From: an uncultured Bacteroidales bacterium
GTDB taxonomy: Bacteria > Bacteroidota > Bacteroidia > Bacteroidales > Muribaculaceae
NCBI GenBank assembly: GCA_902786725.1
Contig: CADADP010000003.1
Location: 62,001 to 126,000 of the forward strand
Direction of reading: 5' to 3'
DNA: 64,000 nt
Below the pieces are notes generated by a model. It worked only from the letters and a program-made list of their open reading frames with translations. It was not told where the DNA came from and did no database searches. The position numbers and the translations under genes were made by a program. Shown piece by piece: positions 1 through 9,641 of the stretch (the first letter of the stretch is position 1; the number at the start of each line of letters is the position of its first letter).

Positions 1-1109
1 TCCATTGTCGAAATTTCAATCCAGTATGCGCCATCACCCGGCAGCACCACTCCGTCCTCTTCCAGACCGGTTTCCTTATCCACTGTGCTGAACGGGAAGT
101 CAAGTCGTGCATACGACGACAGACTTGTCTCAGGCGTGAACGTAGCCTTCGATGTAGCCACTATCTCGCGTGTCTCGGCCGAGCGAATGTTCAGTGTGAT
201 ATTCACATCCTTCTGACCCTGAATACCGGCTCTAACACGTACCGAATAAAGCACGATGGGAACTCCCTGGGCGGGAATAAACTGAGCCCATGCGGTGGCC
301 ATCACGTTTGTGAACGTGGGGTTGCCTGCATCATCTTTGTAGCGACGATCCACTGCCGTCTGGAAATGTGCGTCCAGGTCTTCGGCGGTAGGCGTAGTAG
401 GGCTTCCGATTGTTGTGTACTGGCCCAGTGCGTAATAGTTGTTCACAGCATCGCTGAAGGGGTTAGTCACATCATTCTTGTACTCATAGCCGTTGATGTC
501 TCCAATCTTACCGCCATATATCAGAACTTGATCAGCTTGGTGTCCATAATCGGCACCGTTGATAAACAGTGTCGGGCCGTGGTTGATATAACCCGGACGA
601 GTAGCGTCGGGGAACATAGTCAAGTTCTTGGTATTTGCCTCACTTGCCTCTTGCTCCAGACCTTCTTCGGTTTCCACTATCGGCGAATTGACGTCATAGT
701 AAACCCACGTGAACTCATCTTCACGGTCAGCGTTGAACACGCAGTCACTATTGTTCACCCATGTCATCTCGGTATAAGCCGGAGCCATGATTCCCAGGTA
801 ACCGTGGCCCTCATCGTTGGCTGCCCAGTAGAATGCGTTTTCCGGTTTCACATACGACGTGTCGGTCTCCACCATGTCGCCGTTGGCACGCCTGATAGCT
901 TTCTTCACAGCCTTTGCGCCCAGACCGTCGGCCAAGAAATACTTTGTGTCCTTAGCGAAATTCGACGATGCTTTTGCCACGTACTTCTGAGCCTGTATCT
1001 CGCTCTTCACGGTAGCCTGCTTCATCTCGCTCACTTTCACTCCCACAGCGGCCGTCGCCATCACAGCTATTGCCGATGCGCCTAACATTAAAAGTAAACC
1101 TTTTTTCAT
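1..1109 (-). CDS. Secreted protein of unknown function (3' end outside window)
   Basis: The reading frame opens with ATG at 1109 and runs off the left edge after about 369 codons, so the C-terminus is missing. It begins MKKGLLLMLGASAIAVMATA, a clear N-terminal signal segment, followed by a Lys/Ala-rich stretch and then a mixed beta-type sequence rich in Tyr, Asp, Asn and Gly that suits an exported or surface protein. I recognise no catalytic motif or named domain. It lies downstream of the SusC/SusD/lipoprotein operon on the same strand, separated by 121 bp that contain a hairpin, so it could be read-through cargo of that operon or a separate unit. A sorting domain at the missing C-terminus is possible but cannot be seen. 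Confidence 0.75.
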   Translation of the reverse strand, partial: MKKGLLLMLGASAIAVMATAAVGVKVSEMKQATVKSEIQAQKYVAKASSNFAKDTKYFLADGLGAKAVKKAIRRANGDMVETDTSYVKPENAFYWAANDEGHGYLGIMAPAYTEMTWVNNSDCVFNADREDEFTWVYYDVNSPIVETEEGLEQEASEANTKNLTMFPDATRPGYINHGPTLFINGADYGHQADQVLIYGGKIGDINGYEYKNDVTNPFSDAVNNYYALGQYTTIGSPTTPTAEDLDAHFQTAVDRRYKDDAGNPTFTNVMATAWAQFIPAQGVPIVLYSVRVRAGIQGQKDVNITLNIRSAETREIVATSKATFTPETSLSSYARLDFPFSTVDKETGLEEDGVVLPGDGAYWIEISTM

Positions 1110-1186
1110 AATCTCTAAAATTTTAACATGTTAAACATTTATTGTTTTTTACTCTTTTTCATTCTTATCTCACCGGTCCTTGTCTT

Positions 1187-1208
1187 TGGGGGCTCTCTGC
1201 AGCCCCCA
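1187..1208 (-). terminator. Hairpin between DUF4302 gene and downstream secreted-protein gene
   Basis: TGGGGGCT and AGCCCCCA form a perfect 8-bp stem around a 6-nt loop, 23 nt past the stop of the DUF4302 gene. There is no U-run on the minus strand, so it could be a weak or partial terminator, or an mRNA-end stabiliser, rather than a full intrinsic terminator. Confidence 0.5.
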
Positions 1209-1230
1209 TAAGACTCCTGACCGTGTTTCT

Positions 1231-2529
1231 TTACTGTTTCACCACGTAGAAGTAATCGGCGGGGTTAGCGTCGCTCGTCACTTTCACTGTCAGCGGCAAC
1301 AGAGCCGACTCACTGCTCAGCGTGTACGCACCACTCTTGAGCAAGTTCAGCATATCCTGGAACGAAGACACACGCTCCAAGTGGGTCTTGGCGTTGGCAT
1401 CAAGTTCTTCGCCATAGTTAAACTTCACCTTATCAGCTCCCTCGGCCTCTATGGTACCGAAGAAATTACCGTTCGAACTTCCGTTCTTGAAGAACAGCGA
1501 ATACGGCAACGTCTCGCGCGTATTGTCGCACTGCAACTGGAAGTAGTCGAAATTACGCTTCAGCGACGACTTGCAGCCGGCCGTAATCGCCTCTTGTATA
1601 GTGGCGAACTTGCCGCCAAGCGTGGTCTTATCCATTCTCCACTTTGCCTTTGCGTCGGTCAGCAGTGTGCTCAACTCCAGCGACGAGAACTTCGACTCTC
1701 CATCGTCCTCGCAAACCAGCGTGCCATCCTCAGCAAGCAGGAACGTCTGAACAGAAACTGACCCATCTGCGTTCTTAAACGGCTCCATAAACCTGAATCC
1801 GTCGGGCAGTAATATCAGGTTGCGGCTCTCGGTCTGCGACACAGCGTCACCCCCCTCGGGCAGTATCGACACTATACGCGTGTTTCCGTCGCTCACCAGA
1901 TAGCGGCTGCCATCTTTCAGCGTCAGCAACTGCGTAGGCATCTTATCGCTGAACATTTCCTTCGCAAACGCGTCCAGTGCCTCAAAGTAGGCCTCATCGT
2001 CGGTGTCGGCCGGTAAGCGACGCATACGCATCTCTATATTGCGCTTCTTGCCGCGCAAGATGATATTGTCATCGCTAATCTTCATAATCTTGAACTCATA
2101 GTCGCCCAGATGACCTTCGCCGGCATTGTAGCCGCTGTCCACATCGCCCGTCGGGTCCGAGAAGCGGTGGAACAGGCTGTTGTAACTGATAAACGACAGG
2201 TCAATGCCATAATCGGTCAGCACCTCCCACGAAGATTGCTCTGTAGCGAATGTGGTCTGCCACGAGTTCTTGGTCGATATGTCCACTGTGCCGTCGGAGT
2301 GGAATGTCATAACAAACACGTAGCCTTCCTCGTCTCCATTGGCGAAATACTGGAACTCCCACTTGCCTCCGTTCTTTGTCAGCGTCTCTATGGCGTTGTT
2401 CTGAGCGTCATTCAGTCGCAGCGCCGCACTGCGGTCGAAGATATCAGCCTCGTCCTTGCACGATGTCATAACCGCCGAGCACACTCCCAGCATCAGCACC
2501 GCCAGTATATATTTCTTTATCGATTTCAT
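1231..2529 (-). CDS. DUF4302-family lipoprotein of the SusC/SusD operon
   Basis: A 432-residue lipoprotein. The signal peptide begins MKSIKKYILAVLML and ends in the lipobox MTSC with Cys24 as the lipidation site, so it should be anchored to the outer membrane. The N-terminal half (AIETLTKNGGKWEFQYFA, then VFVMTFHSDGTVDIST) matches my knowledge of DUF4302 proteins, which often travel with SusC/SusD and an HExxH lipoprotein. No enzymatic motif is visible. It is the fourth gene of the operon, 79 bp after the metallohydrolase gene. It probably helps capture or process the imported substrate at the surface, but the ligand is unknown. Confidence 0.85.
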   Translation of the reverse strand: MKSIKKYILAVLMLGVCSAVMTSCKDEADIFDRSAALRLNDAQNNAIETLTKNGGKWEFQYFANGDEEGYVFVMTFHSDGTVDISTKNSWQTTFATEQSSWEVLTDYGIDLSFISYNSLFHRFSDPTGDVDSGYNAGEGHLGDYEFKIMKISDDNIILRGKKRNIEMRMRRLPADTDDEAYFEALDAFAKEMFSDKMPTQLLTLKDGSRYLVSDGNTRIVSILPEGGDAVSQTESRNLILLPDGFRFMEPFKNADGSVSVQTFLLAEDGTLVCEDDGESKFSSLELSTLLTDAKAKWRMDKTTLGGKFATIQEAITAGCKSSLKRNFDYFQLQCDNTRETLPYSLFFKNGSSNGNFFGTIEAEGADKVKFNYGEELDANAKTHLERVSSFQDMLNLLKSGAYTLSSESALLPLTVKVTSDANPADYFYVVKQ

Positions 2530-2531
2530 AT
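2507..2531. repeat. 25-bp exact direct repeat, copy 1 (start of DUF4302 gene)
   Basis: This 25-bp stretch is identical to 3852-3876. Both copies cover the start codon and the first codons (MKSIKKY) of neighbouring lipoprotein genes. Identity at the nucleotide level, including synonymous positions, points to duplication, conversion or selection on the initiation region rather than protein similarity alone. Confidence 0.9.
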
Positions 2532-2608
2532 CTCTTTTCCTTTTATTCTGTTTTCACTTTTTGTAATCTGCTGTTATGATTCTCTCTTTAAGGGCCGGTA
2601 ACAGCACA

Positions 2609-3874
2609 TCACTTCACGTCATCTATCTGCTTGCGCAGGCGCGCCATCAGTGCATCGGTGCTCTCCTTCGTGTTGAACGCCTGCTGGCGCTTCTGAACCT
2701 CGGCACGGATTGCATCCAGGTTCACCCCGAAGTTCTCCTGCAACCACTTGCTCAGTATTTCCACCTTCTTCACCAGTATCTCCGCTCCATCCTTGCCATC
2801 GTTATCGGGAACGGGCAGCACTTCCATCGCCAGAATATTACTCTCCACGGTAAGATCTGCACTACACGATGTACATTTCTTGCGGGTCTTCGAGTTTATC
2901 GTCTGGCAAGTGGCGCAACGCACGTTGTTTGCCTCAATGCGAGCCTTCTCGGCGTCACCGTAATCGGTGTTCAAGCCACGGCCGCCGTCACCCACATACA
3001 CCTTGTTACCTTCGGCCTCTTCGCCCAGCATGGGGTCTTTCAGATAGTACCAGCAGTAGTAAAGAGCCGTCTGAGTACTCTCCGGGTCATCATCGTTCAG
3101 GTTGGGCGACTCCCAGCCTCGAGCGGCCAGCTCCATCATCCGCGCCCACTTCGCGTCGGTCATAGTGATGTAGTTCGCTATCGTCTCGGCCACATCCTCG
3201 CGGAACTGGCTACTTGCATACGGAGTGGTGAATCCCAGCGAATTCACTACACCGTCGATGCGATATTGCCAGTTGCTGGCGTCATAACCTCCCACACTCA
3301 GAGTGTTAAACTCTGTGGGATAAGTCTTGGCCTGGTGCAGAATGTGAGCGAACTCATGGTGCATCGTCTTGAACACATACTCGTTCATGTGGTCAAAGTC
3401 ATACACGTCGGCATAGTTAAGCTTCAGCAGGTTAATCTTGATTCCGCTCTCGGCAAGTCCCAGTATCTCTGTGTGGTTGTCGGGGTCATAGGCGCTCGAG
3501 CCTATCAGCTGCAGTATGCGTGGTGAATAAGTCTTCAGGAACTCGTCACCGGCCTCCTGCGAGTACACGTCATACCACAAGTACTTGCACAACACTGCGC
3601 AGTCCATCGACTGTTGCATCGTTGGAGGCGACATGTTGTAGTCTATAAACGCACTCAAATCCTGCATCTTATAGCGGAAATCCACATTATAAGGCTCCAA
3701 GAAGTTAATCTTTAACCACTTCTCAAACCTGCCCTTGGTCGTAGTCAGGTCATAAGTCTCCTGCCCATCATCGAATATCGACTCGGTAAACTTATCATCA
3801 CTGCACGATCCCAGCATCATCGCTGTCAGCGACGCAGCCGCGAGCATCTGCATATATTTCTTTATCGATTTCAT
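2609..3874 (-). CDS. Substrate import-associated zinc metallohydrolase lipoprotein (HExxH), with zinc-ribbon insert
   Basis: A 421-residue lipoprotein. I start it at 3874 because this gives a signal peptide beginning MKSIKKYMQM with lipobox MLGSC (Cys24), and because its start region is a 25-bp copy of the next lipoprotein gene's start. An in-frame ATG at 3916, overlapping the susD stop as ATGA, would add 14 residues ahead of the signal peptide. The zinc-protease motif HEFAH is at residues 173-177, with a Glu-rich EDVAETIANY downstream that may supply the third ligand. The arrangement fits the LP_HExxH_w_tonB type of lipoprotein paired with SusC/SusD. Unusual: four cysteines (CATC at 320-323 and CTSC at 334-337) form a zinc-ribbon-like knuckle. 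The substrate is unknown. Confidence 0.85.
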   Translation of the reverse strand: MKSIKKYMQMLAAASLTAMMLGSCSDDKFTESIFDDGQETYDLTTTKGRFEKWLKINFLEPYNVDFRYKMQDLSAFIDYNMSPPTMQQSMDCAVLCKYLWYDVYSQEAGDEFLKTYSPRILQLIGSSAYDPDNHTEILGLAESGIKINLLKLNYADVYDFDHMNEYVFKTMHHEFAHILHQAKTYPTEFNTLSVGGYDASNWQYRIDGVVNSLGFTTPYASSQFREDVAETIANYITMTDAKWARMMELAARGWESPNLNDDDPESTQTALYYCWYYLKDPMLGEEAEGNKVYVGDGGRGLNTDYGDAEKARIEANNVRCATCQTINSKTRKKCTSCSADLTVESNILAMEVLPVPDNDGKDGAEILVKKVEILSKWLQENFGVNLDAIRAEVQKRQQAFNTKESTDALMARLRKQIDDVK

Positions 3875-3876
3875 AT
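3852..3876. repeat. 25-bp exact direct repeat, copy 2 (start of HExxH lipoprotein gene)
   Basis: Identical to 2507-2531. It spans the ATG at 3874 and supports that codon as the true start of the metallohydrolase lipoprotein. Confidence 0.9.
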
Positions 3877-3912
3877 TCTTAATCGTTTTTTGGGTTCTCG
3901 TCTTCTTTCTTA

Positions 3913-5643
3913 TCATTTGTAGTATGCCGACACGCTTGTGTTAATCACTGCATCCGAACCACTCACTGTCGGAGCCACACGGTCGTTGGGCTCAAAGCCG
4001 GCTGCTATCACCTCATCTGGTATCTGAATGGCATAGCGTGGATCAAGGGTCTGAAGCACCTCATCGCGATACTGACCATCGCTCGTGGTGGCAATTCGGT
4101 GAGTGATGCTCAAGCCGTATCGCTTAATGTCGAACCAGCGCATTCCGGTGTGAACCAGACTTATGCGACGGAAGTGCTGCACACACTGCAGATACGGCAA
4201 TATTGCGGCCGTCACATGATACTTCTCGCTCGGGCATACCTCATCAATGTGGATTGGCTTCACAATCCCGAAGCCGGGATCTGATGTCTCGTAGAACCTT
4301 ATCAGTGCTTCCTTCGTGAACGCAGTCATACGGTCATCGGTCGCGACGTAGTTACGACGTGCCTGATCCCACACGTTCAGATCGTTGAACGCTCCATCTA
4401 TGTCACCAAGGAATAGCTTGGCCTCGGCGCGACACAGCAGCGTCTCCTCGCCGGTAAACTCAGCGCGTACCACATGGCAATAGCCGATTCCTGCCAATTT
4501 GTCGCTATACTCAAACTGCTCGCCGCACGTTCCGGCAAAGTAGCTGCCGTAACGCTGGTCACCTGCGGTTCCGCACACACTGTAGAAGCAGGGGTGCATC
4601 GCAAATGTCTCTTGAGTGGTGTTGTTGATATAGCGGCATCCGTTCCACGACGGGCCGGGGCCTTGTATCGTGGCGCGACGGGCATCTCCGTTGGGCGCGT
4701 AGCGGTAACCGAGGAAACGTCTCCATGCCCGAGAATAGGTTCCGAACAGCAAGAAGTTACCCGGGCGCTCCACGCTCACGAAGTAGCGGTTAATATCGCT
4801 GATATAATAGAAGTCTTCCTGAGCCCAGATATCCGACATCAAGCTCACAGGGTCGCCATTGGCCAGTGCGTCGTTAGCATATTTCAAGCACTTCTCATAG
4901 TCACGAGTAAACAAGTAGAAGCGAGCGGCAAAAGCGCTGGCTGCCGTCTTGTTGAAGTGATACTTCGGTGCCTCGTATGTGGCATCGTTAATCAGTGGCA
5001 GGCCCTCAAGCAAGTCTTTCTCTATCTTCGCATACACCGTAGCCAGATCTTCACGCTGATACTGCGGCATCACAGTGCTCTCGGGCTCTGTCACGTAGGG
5101 TAGTCCCTGCAGACTCTTGCTCAGTTCGGGACCACGGTAGGGCATACAGAACACCTGAGCCAGAATAAAATAGTGATATGCGCGCGACACCAGAGCCTCG
5201 CCCTTCGATGCCGACAGTTGCACTCTCTCTTCATCGGTCATTTGGTATGCGCCTCCCTCTATCTCAGCCACACGCTTCAGCGCGGCGTTGCAGTAGGCTA
5301 TCGCGCGGAAGCAGCCTTCCCACACCTCACTCGGCGAGTCACTGCCCGTACCGGTCTTCACATCCTCAAAATTGAACACCTCGCGGTCGGTCTCCTCATA
5401 TGGCGACAGGCTGAAACGCAACGCACCCTCGCGTGGAGCGTTCAGGTCTATCACATTGTCGCTCGAGAACTCACCCACTATCGCGTAGTTATACGGAGTA
5501 TATGCCCCCAAAAGCAACCCCTTTATATCGGCCGGAGTCACCAGGTCAACTCGAGTATCGGGTGCCTTGTCCAGGAAATCTTTGCACGATGTCAGTGTCA
5601 TCGCCGCAAGTCCCAGTACTATTGCTATATATCTTAGTTTCAT
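3913..5643 (-). CDS. SusD/RagB-family outer-membrane nutrient-binding lipoprotein
   Basis: A 576-residue lipoprotein with lipobox LTSC (Cys20) directly followed by KDFLDKAPDTRVDLVTPADI, the typical start of a mature SusD-like protein. The N-terminal half carries the helical TPR-like region (for example SRAYHYFILAQVF), and the C-terminal part has the RWFDIKRYGL segment seen in many members. It would form the lid of the SusC transporter encoded 49 bp upstream and bind the substrate at the cell surface. The stop codon overlaps a possible upstream start of the next gene. No glycan-degrading enzyme is in the operon, and the protease-like partner suggests a peptide or other non-glycan ligand; this last point is inference. 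Confidence 0.95.
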   Translation of the reverse strand: MKLRYIAIVLGLAAMTLTSCKDFLDKAPDTRVDLVTPADIKGLLLGAYTPYNYAIVGEFSSDNVIDLNAPREGALRFSLSPYEETDREVFNFEDVKTGTGSDSPSEVWEGCFRAIAYCNAALKRVAEIEGGAYQMTDEERVQLSASKGEALVSRAYHYFILAQVFCMPYRGPELSKSLQGLPYVTEPESTVMPQYQREDLATVYAKIEKDLLEGLPLINDATYEAPKYHFNKTAASAFAARFYLFTRDYEKCLKYANDALANGDPVSLMSDIWAQEDFYYISDINRYFVSVERPGNFLLFGTYSRAWRRFLGYRYAPNGDARRATIQGPGPSWNGCRYINNTTQETFAMHPCFYSVCGTAGDQRYGSYFAGTCGEQFEYSDKLAGIGYCHVVRAEFTGEETLLCRAEAKLFLGDIDGAFNDLNVWDQARRNYVATDDRMTAFTKEALIRFYETSDPGFGIVKPIHIDEVCPSEKYHVTAAILPYLQCVQHFRRISLVHTGMRWFDIKRYGLSITHRIATTSDGQYRDEVLQTLDPRYAIQIPDEVIAAGFEPNDRVAPTVSGSDAVINTSVSAYYK

Positions 5644-5692
5644 ATCCTTTTCGTTTTATTGGTTTCTTTACACCTTAATCCTAATATCTCTC

Positions 5693-8600
5693 TTAAAGTC
5701 CAAAACGCAATGTGAATGTGAACTGACGCGGGTTAGGCGATGCCACACCTCCACTATTGAAGAACTCAGGATCCTGGCCGTTCAGCTTACTGTCGGCATA
5801 GAGCAGACCCACGTTTGTGGCCGCAAACTTAATCGACGCTGTCTTCAGCCTCAGATGGCGGATAAAGCTCTCGGGCAAATCGTAAACCAGCGAAATCTCC
5901 TTCAGGCGGATAAAGTCACCCTTTGCCACACGAGCCGTACTATAGTTATAAGAACTGTATCCGTAACGCACGAGACGATTATCATAATACTGGCGATAAG
6001 GCAGTATCACAGGAATGTCGGTGTACTTCTCGTCACCCGGTATCACCCAGCGGTTCTTAAACTCCTTCGGATGCGACGTCAAGTCGCTGTAAGATGCCGA
6101 GAACACAGGGTCAAGGCGCAACTTGTTTCCAAAAGAGTAGGTCATGAACACGTTCAGGTGCAAGCCCTTCCACGAGAAGGCGTTGTTCAGACCGCCCGTG
6201 AACAACGGATCCACCGGACCTTCATACTTCAGGAAGCCGAGCTTATCGCGCTCCTGGAAGAAACTCTCTCCCGTTGTCACATTGCCGTCGGGGTTTATCA
6301 CCTGCGGAAGTCCTTCCTCGTTTAGCCCCACAAACGGTATCGAGAACAGTGCACGCACAGGATAACCCTGCATCGCGTAACCCTGACCGGGCACCAAATC
6401 GCTCACGCGCGAACGGGTCACAAGCTTCGTAATCTTATTCTTCGCATACGCGAAGGTCAAGTCGCTCGTCCAGGTAAAGTTCTTCGTCTCTATATTACGG
6501 GTAGATAGTGTAAACTCCACTCCGTGCGACGCCATCTCGGCCACGTTGGCATATTTCTCGGTCACACCGCCTATACCCTGAGTATATACGTGACCTATCA
6601 GGTCAAAGTTATTTCGCTTATACCAGTCAAACACCAAATTGATGCGGTTGCCCACAAATCCCAAATCTACACCGATGTCGAGCTCGTGCTTCTTCTCATA
6701 GGTCAACTCCGAGTTGGCCAGCGACACCAGCGACAAGCCGGTCTCCTTCGTCTCTGTTTCCAGACGCCACGGCTTATCGGGCTGATAGATGGCGTTGGCA
6801 TTGCTCACACTACTGGGACCGCTCTCGGCAGTCAGCGAGTAGCTGGCACGTATCTTAGCGTATGTGAACGCGTGCGCGCTTCCGCTCCATCTCTTGAAGA
6901 ATGGCTCCTCGTGAGCATTCCACGCTCCCGAAATGTTCCACGTAGGCAACCAGCGGCTCTGACGGCTCTTTCCCATCTTGTTCGAGCCCTCATAACGGAT
7001 TGTTCCGTTGATGATATAACGACCTGCGTAACTATAGCTCGACGTTCCTATATATGCGAGGTTACGCGAATACGTGGGACTCATGCTGTAGTAGTCGCCG
7101 TTCTCCTCTTCCATCTGCTTGAAAAGCTTGTGGCTGGCAAATGGCAGATTGCCTTGACCATAGATAATACCATATCCGTTAAAGGTCTCGGCCATACGGT
7201 CCACCTTACTGGCCTCCATAGCTCCCATTATATAGAAGATGTGGTCGTGACCGAATGTCTTCTGATATTGCGCCGTTCCGCGGAAGTCATATTGCGACAC
7301 CTTATACAAAGTGTGGAACCAGAATCCACCCTTTGGCAACACCGTCTCCGGCAATGCGTTGGGCACGTCGGGATCGGTGTAGAGATAGCGGTTACTGCTT
7401 CTCACGGTCGCATCTTCGGGTTCTATACCGGCACGGTACGCAAGCGCTTGGTTCGCACCTTCTTTCACATAGTGATTCTGCTCACTCGCACTGTGACGAT
7501 ATGCTCCCAGCAAGTTAATCTCCAAGCCCTCAACCGGACGGATATTAAGTTCACCCTGGAACTTCAAGTCGGTCACGGCTATGTCTATATAGTTTTGTTC
7601 CAGCTCGTTAAAGATATTAAACGCACTGTAATTTCTCTTGTAGTACGTATTGGGGTCAAGCGTACGCGATGTGTTCAGCGCGTAGCTGTAGGGGTTGATG
7701 TCGAACGAGCGATTCACCTCCATGTTCACCACGTCGGTGTTTTGGCTCAACGTACCAGGAGCGCGCTGCTTGCGGTAGCTGTCGCTCGTAAGAATCTTAA
7801 CGCGCACCTTGTCGGTAAGGTTATAATTCGCGTTGGCGTTGAAAGTGTAACGCTCCACACGACTCGACTTGTACCATCCCGGATCGTTCATCAGCGACAC
7901 CGATGTGTAGAAGTTACCCTTGTCGGTTCCGCCACTCACGCTCACAGCATGGTTCTGCATGATGTTGTTGTTGAACAGCAAGTCAAACCAGTCGGTGTTG
8001 CGGAACTCTGCCTCTCGCAGATATGAGTTGCGGGCCGCAGTAGTGTTGGCCAGTCCGTAACTCCCGTCTTTGTAACTGTTTATTAGGTTATACATATGGC
8101 CGTAGATACCGGTGTTACTCGCGTTTACCAGCGAGGCAAACTCAAGCCAGCCCTTGCTCTCCATCTCCTTGTATATACCCATCTGCTCCTGAGAGTTACT
8201 GATGTTGAAGTTTCGATAGCTCGGCTTCATACGGTAAGTGAACTCGCCCGTATAGTTAATCGACGTGTGACCGGAACGACCGCTCTTGGTCGTCACCACA
8301 ATCACACCGGCCATAGCCTTGGCACCGTATATCGACGTCGCACTTCCGTCTTTCAAAATCTGGAACGACTCAATGTCGTCAGCGTTCAAGCCTGCTATAG
8401 CACTCGATATCAGCGTCACAGCGTCGCCACTACTCAGATCATCGGCATCAATCTCAACGTTGTCCTCCAGAATCACGCCGTCCACAACCCACAACGGACG
8501 CGAACTTCCGTAAATCGATGTCGCGCCGCGAACTCGTATCTTTGGCGCTGTTCCGAAGGTTCCGGTCACGTTCTGAACCGACACACCGGCAGCACGACCC

Positions 8601-9025
8601 TCAAGAGCGCGACTCACGTCGGCCACTCCGTCTAGCTTCGCCTTTGAGGCATCCACCTTCTGGGTAGCTCCGGTAAACAAGCGCTTGTCCACCTTCGCCA
8701 TACCGGTTACAACCACTTCACTCAACACCTGTGAGTCATCCTCAAGCGTAATTGTCATTGCGCCCTCACTCACGTTCAATTCTTGCTGCTTGTAGCCTAT
8801 CGATGCCACAACAAGCTTCGACTTCTTCGACTGAACTGTCAGCGTAAAGTGGCCGTCAAGATCGGTTGCCGTTCCGTTGCCGGGACGGCCTTTCTCTGTA
8901 ACCGTGGCGCCAATAAGGGGCTCATTGTCCTTGTCCACTACTGTACCGGTCACGCGCAACTGGGCAAACGCAACACTCGTACATAGCATCATCGCCAAGA
9001 GCAATAGTAACTTCTTAATTCTCAT
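5693..9025 (-). CDS. SusC/RagA-family TonB-linked outer-membrane transporter
   Basis: A 1110-residue protein with a cleavable signal peptide (MRIKKLLLLLAMMLCTSVAFAQ). It carries an N-terminal carboxypeptidase-regulatory-like beta domain (about 23-95, TGTVVDKDNEPLIGATV), a TonB-box region with SEVVVTG near 100, and a plug domain (about 115-250) with the SusC signature ALEGRAAGVSV and the DGSATSIYGAKAMAGVIVVTTK stretch. A 22-strand-type barrel follows, ending in TFTLRFGL with a hydrophobic terminal residue. It imports substrate captured by the SusD partner, powered by TonB. It is the first gene of the operon. No ECF sigma/anti-sigma pair or hybrid two-component regulator is adjacent, so regulation must come from elsewhere or from the long upstream region. 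Confidence 0.97.
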   Translation of the reverse strand: MRIKKLLLLLAMMLCTSVAFAQLRVTGTVVDKDNEPLIGATVTEKGRPGNGTATDLDGHFTLTVQSKKSKLVVASIGYKQQELNVSEGAMTITLEDDSQVLSEVVVTGMAKVDKRLFTGATQKVDASKAKLDGVADVSRALEGRAAGVSVQNVTGTFGTAPKIRVRGATSIYGSSRPLWVVDGVILEDNVEIDADDLSSGDAVTLISSAIAGLNADDIESFQILKDGSATSIYGAKAMAGVIVVTTKSGRSGHTSINYTGEFTYRMKPSYRNFNISNSQEQMGIYKEMESKGWLEFASLVNASNTGIYGHMYNLINSYKDGSYGLANTTAARNSYLREAEFRNTDWFDLLFNNNIMQNHAVSVSGGTDKGNFYTSVSLMNDPGWYKSSRVERYTFNANANYNLTDKVRVKILTSDSYRKQRAPGTLSQNTDVVNMEVNRSFDINPYSYALNTSRTLDPNTYYKRNYSAFNIFNELEQNYIDIAVTDLKFQGELNIRPVEGLEINLLGAYRHSASEQNHYVKEGANQALAYRAGIEPEDATVRSSNRYLYTDPDVPNALPETVLPKGGFWFHTLYKVSQYDFRGTAQYQKTFGHDHIFYIMGAMEASKVDRMAETFNGYGIIYGQGNLPFASHKLFKQMEEENGDYYSMSPTYSRNLAYIGTSSYSYAGRYIINGTIRYEGSNKMGKSRQSRWLPTWNISGAWNAHEEPFFKRWSGSAHAFTYAKIRASYSLTAESGPSSVSNANAIYQPDKPWRLETETKETGLSLVSLANSELTYEKKHELDIGVDLGFVGNRINLVFDWYKRNNFDLIGHVYTQGIGGVTEKYANVAEMASHGVEFTLSTRNIETKNFTWTSDLTFAYAKNKITKLVTRSRVSDLVPGQGYAMQGYPVRALFSIPFVGLNEEGLPQVINPDGNVTTGESFFQERDKLGFLKYEGPVDPLFTGGLNNAFSWKGLHLNVFMTYSFGNKLRLDPVFSASYSDLTSHPKEFKNRWVIPGDEKYTDIPVILPYRQYYDNRLVRYGYSSYNYSTARVAKGDFIRLKEISLVYDLPESFIRHLRLKTASIKFAATNVGLLYADSKLNGQDPEFFNSGGVASPNPRQFTFTLRFGL

Positions 9026-9277
9026 AAGCTCTGTCTATTTAGTATTTATTTTATTTTCATCCTTTAACCGCCACCCGCACACGCTTTCGCACACATGCAG
9101 GCAACAGATCTCATTTTCTTAACACATTATTTATATATAGTTACTCGGAACCTCCCTTAAGCGCATCAGAACAACGGCTCTTCATACATCTAACCATCGC
9201 CACTATCACAGTGCTCAAGCTTCACAGGGACTAACTTCTCCCTAACGCAGTTTCTTAACTAAATATAAATTTGACTG

Positions 9278-9285
9278 CAAATTTA
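9278..9285 (-). promoter_or_regulatory. Putative -7 box of the susC promoter
   Basis: TAAATTTG on the minus strand fits the Bacteroidota -7 consensus TAnnTTTG. The -33 position about 20 nt upstream reads TTAT and is a poor match, so this may be an activator-dependent promoter. The implied 5' leader is about 250 nt. Confidence 0.4.
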
Positions 9286-9610
9286 CGCACTTTTTTCTTT
9301 TCCGCATAATTTTTGTGCTAAAAAACACTCTTTTTCATTAACTTTTTGCCACTTTTTCGGCTTAAAAATTTTAATAATTAACACAAACTGAAAAAATAAT
9401 TTTTAGAAAAAATACCAAAACCACGCATAAAACAGACAAAACGACACCCACACACCACAATTTCGCCCATATCCCTCCCACTTTAACGCATAGCACAAGC
9501 AAAATGACACTTAAAATCTGTAACCTTTAAAATTTTAATATATTTTCACCTTCCCCCACATCATCTGTAACTACTCACTCCTCCACCTCACCCTCCTTCC
9601 GTTACTGGCC

Positions 9611-9641
9611 CTATAGGCCATATAAGACCTATAGGACTCAT
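9611..9641. repeat. Dispersed 31-bp repeat, single copy after hflX
   Basis: CTATAGGCCATATAAGACCT followed by ATAGGACTCAT matches, at 25 of 31 positions without gaps, the segment 16373-16403 inside the triple repeat between fumarase and the tRNA gene. Both copies are intergenic and near 3' ends of genes. Confidence 0.6.

Noticed and set aside
3913..3916. ATGA overlap as the start of the HExxH lipoprotein
   Set aside because: It would add 14 basic residues before the signal peptide; the ATG at 3874, shared with the 25-bp repeat, gives a normal lipoprotein signal. The alternative cannot be excluded.
6524..8026. A 500-codon plus-strand frame opposite susC
   Set aside because: It lies wholly inside the SusC barrel region and shows no domain or start context; it is a shadow of a GC-biased gene.
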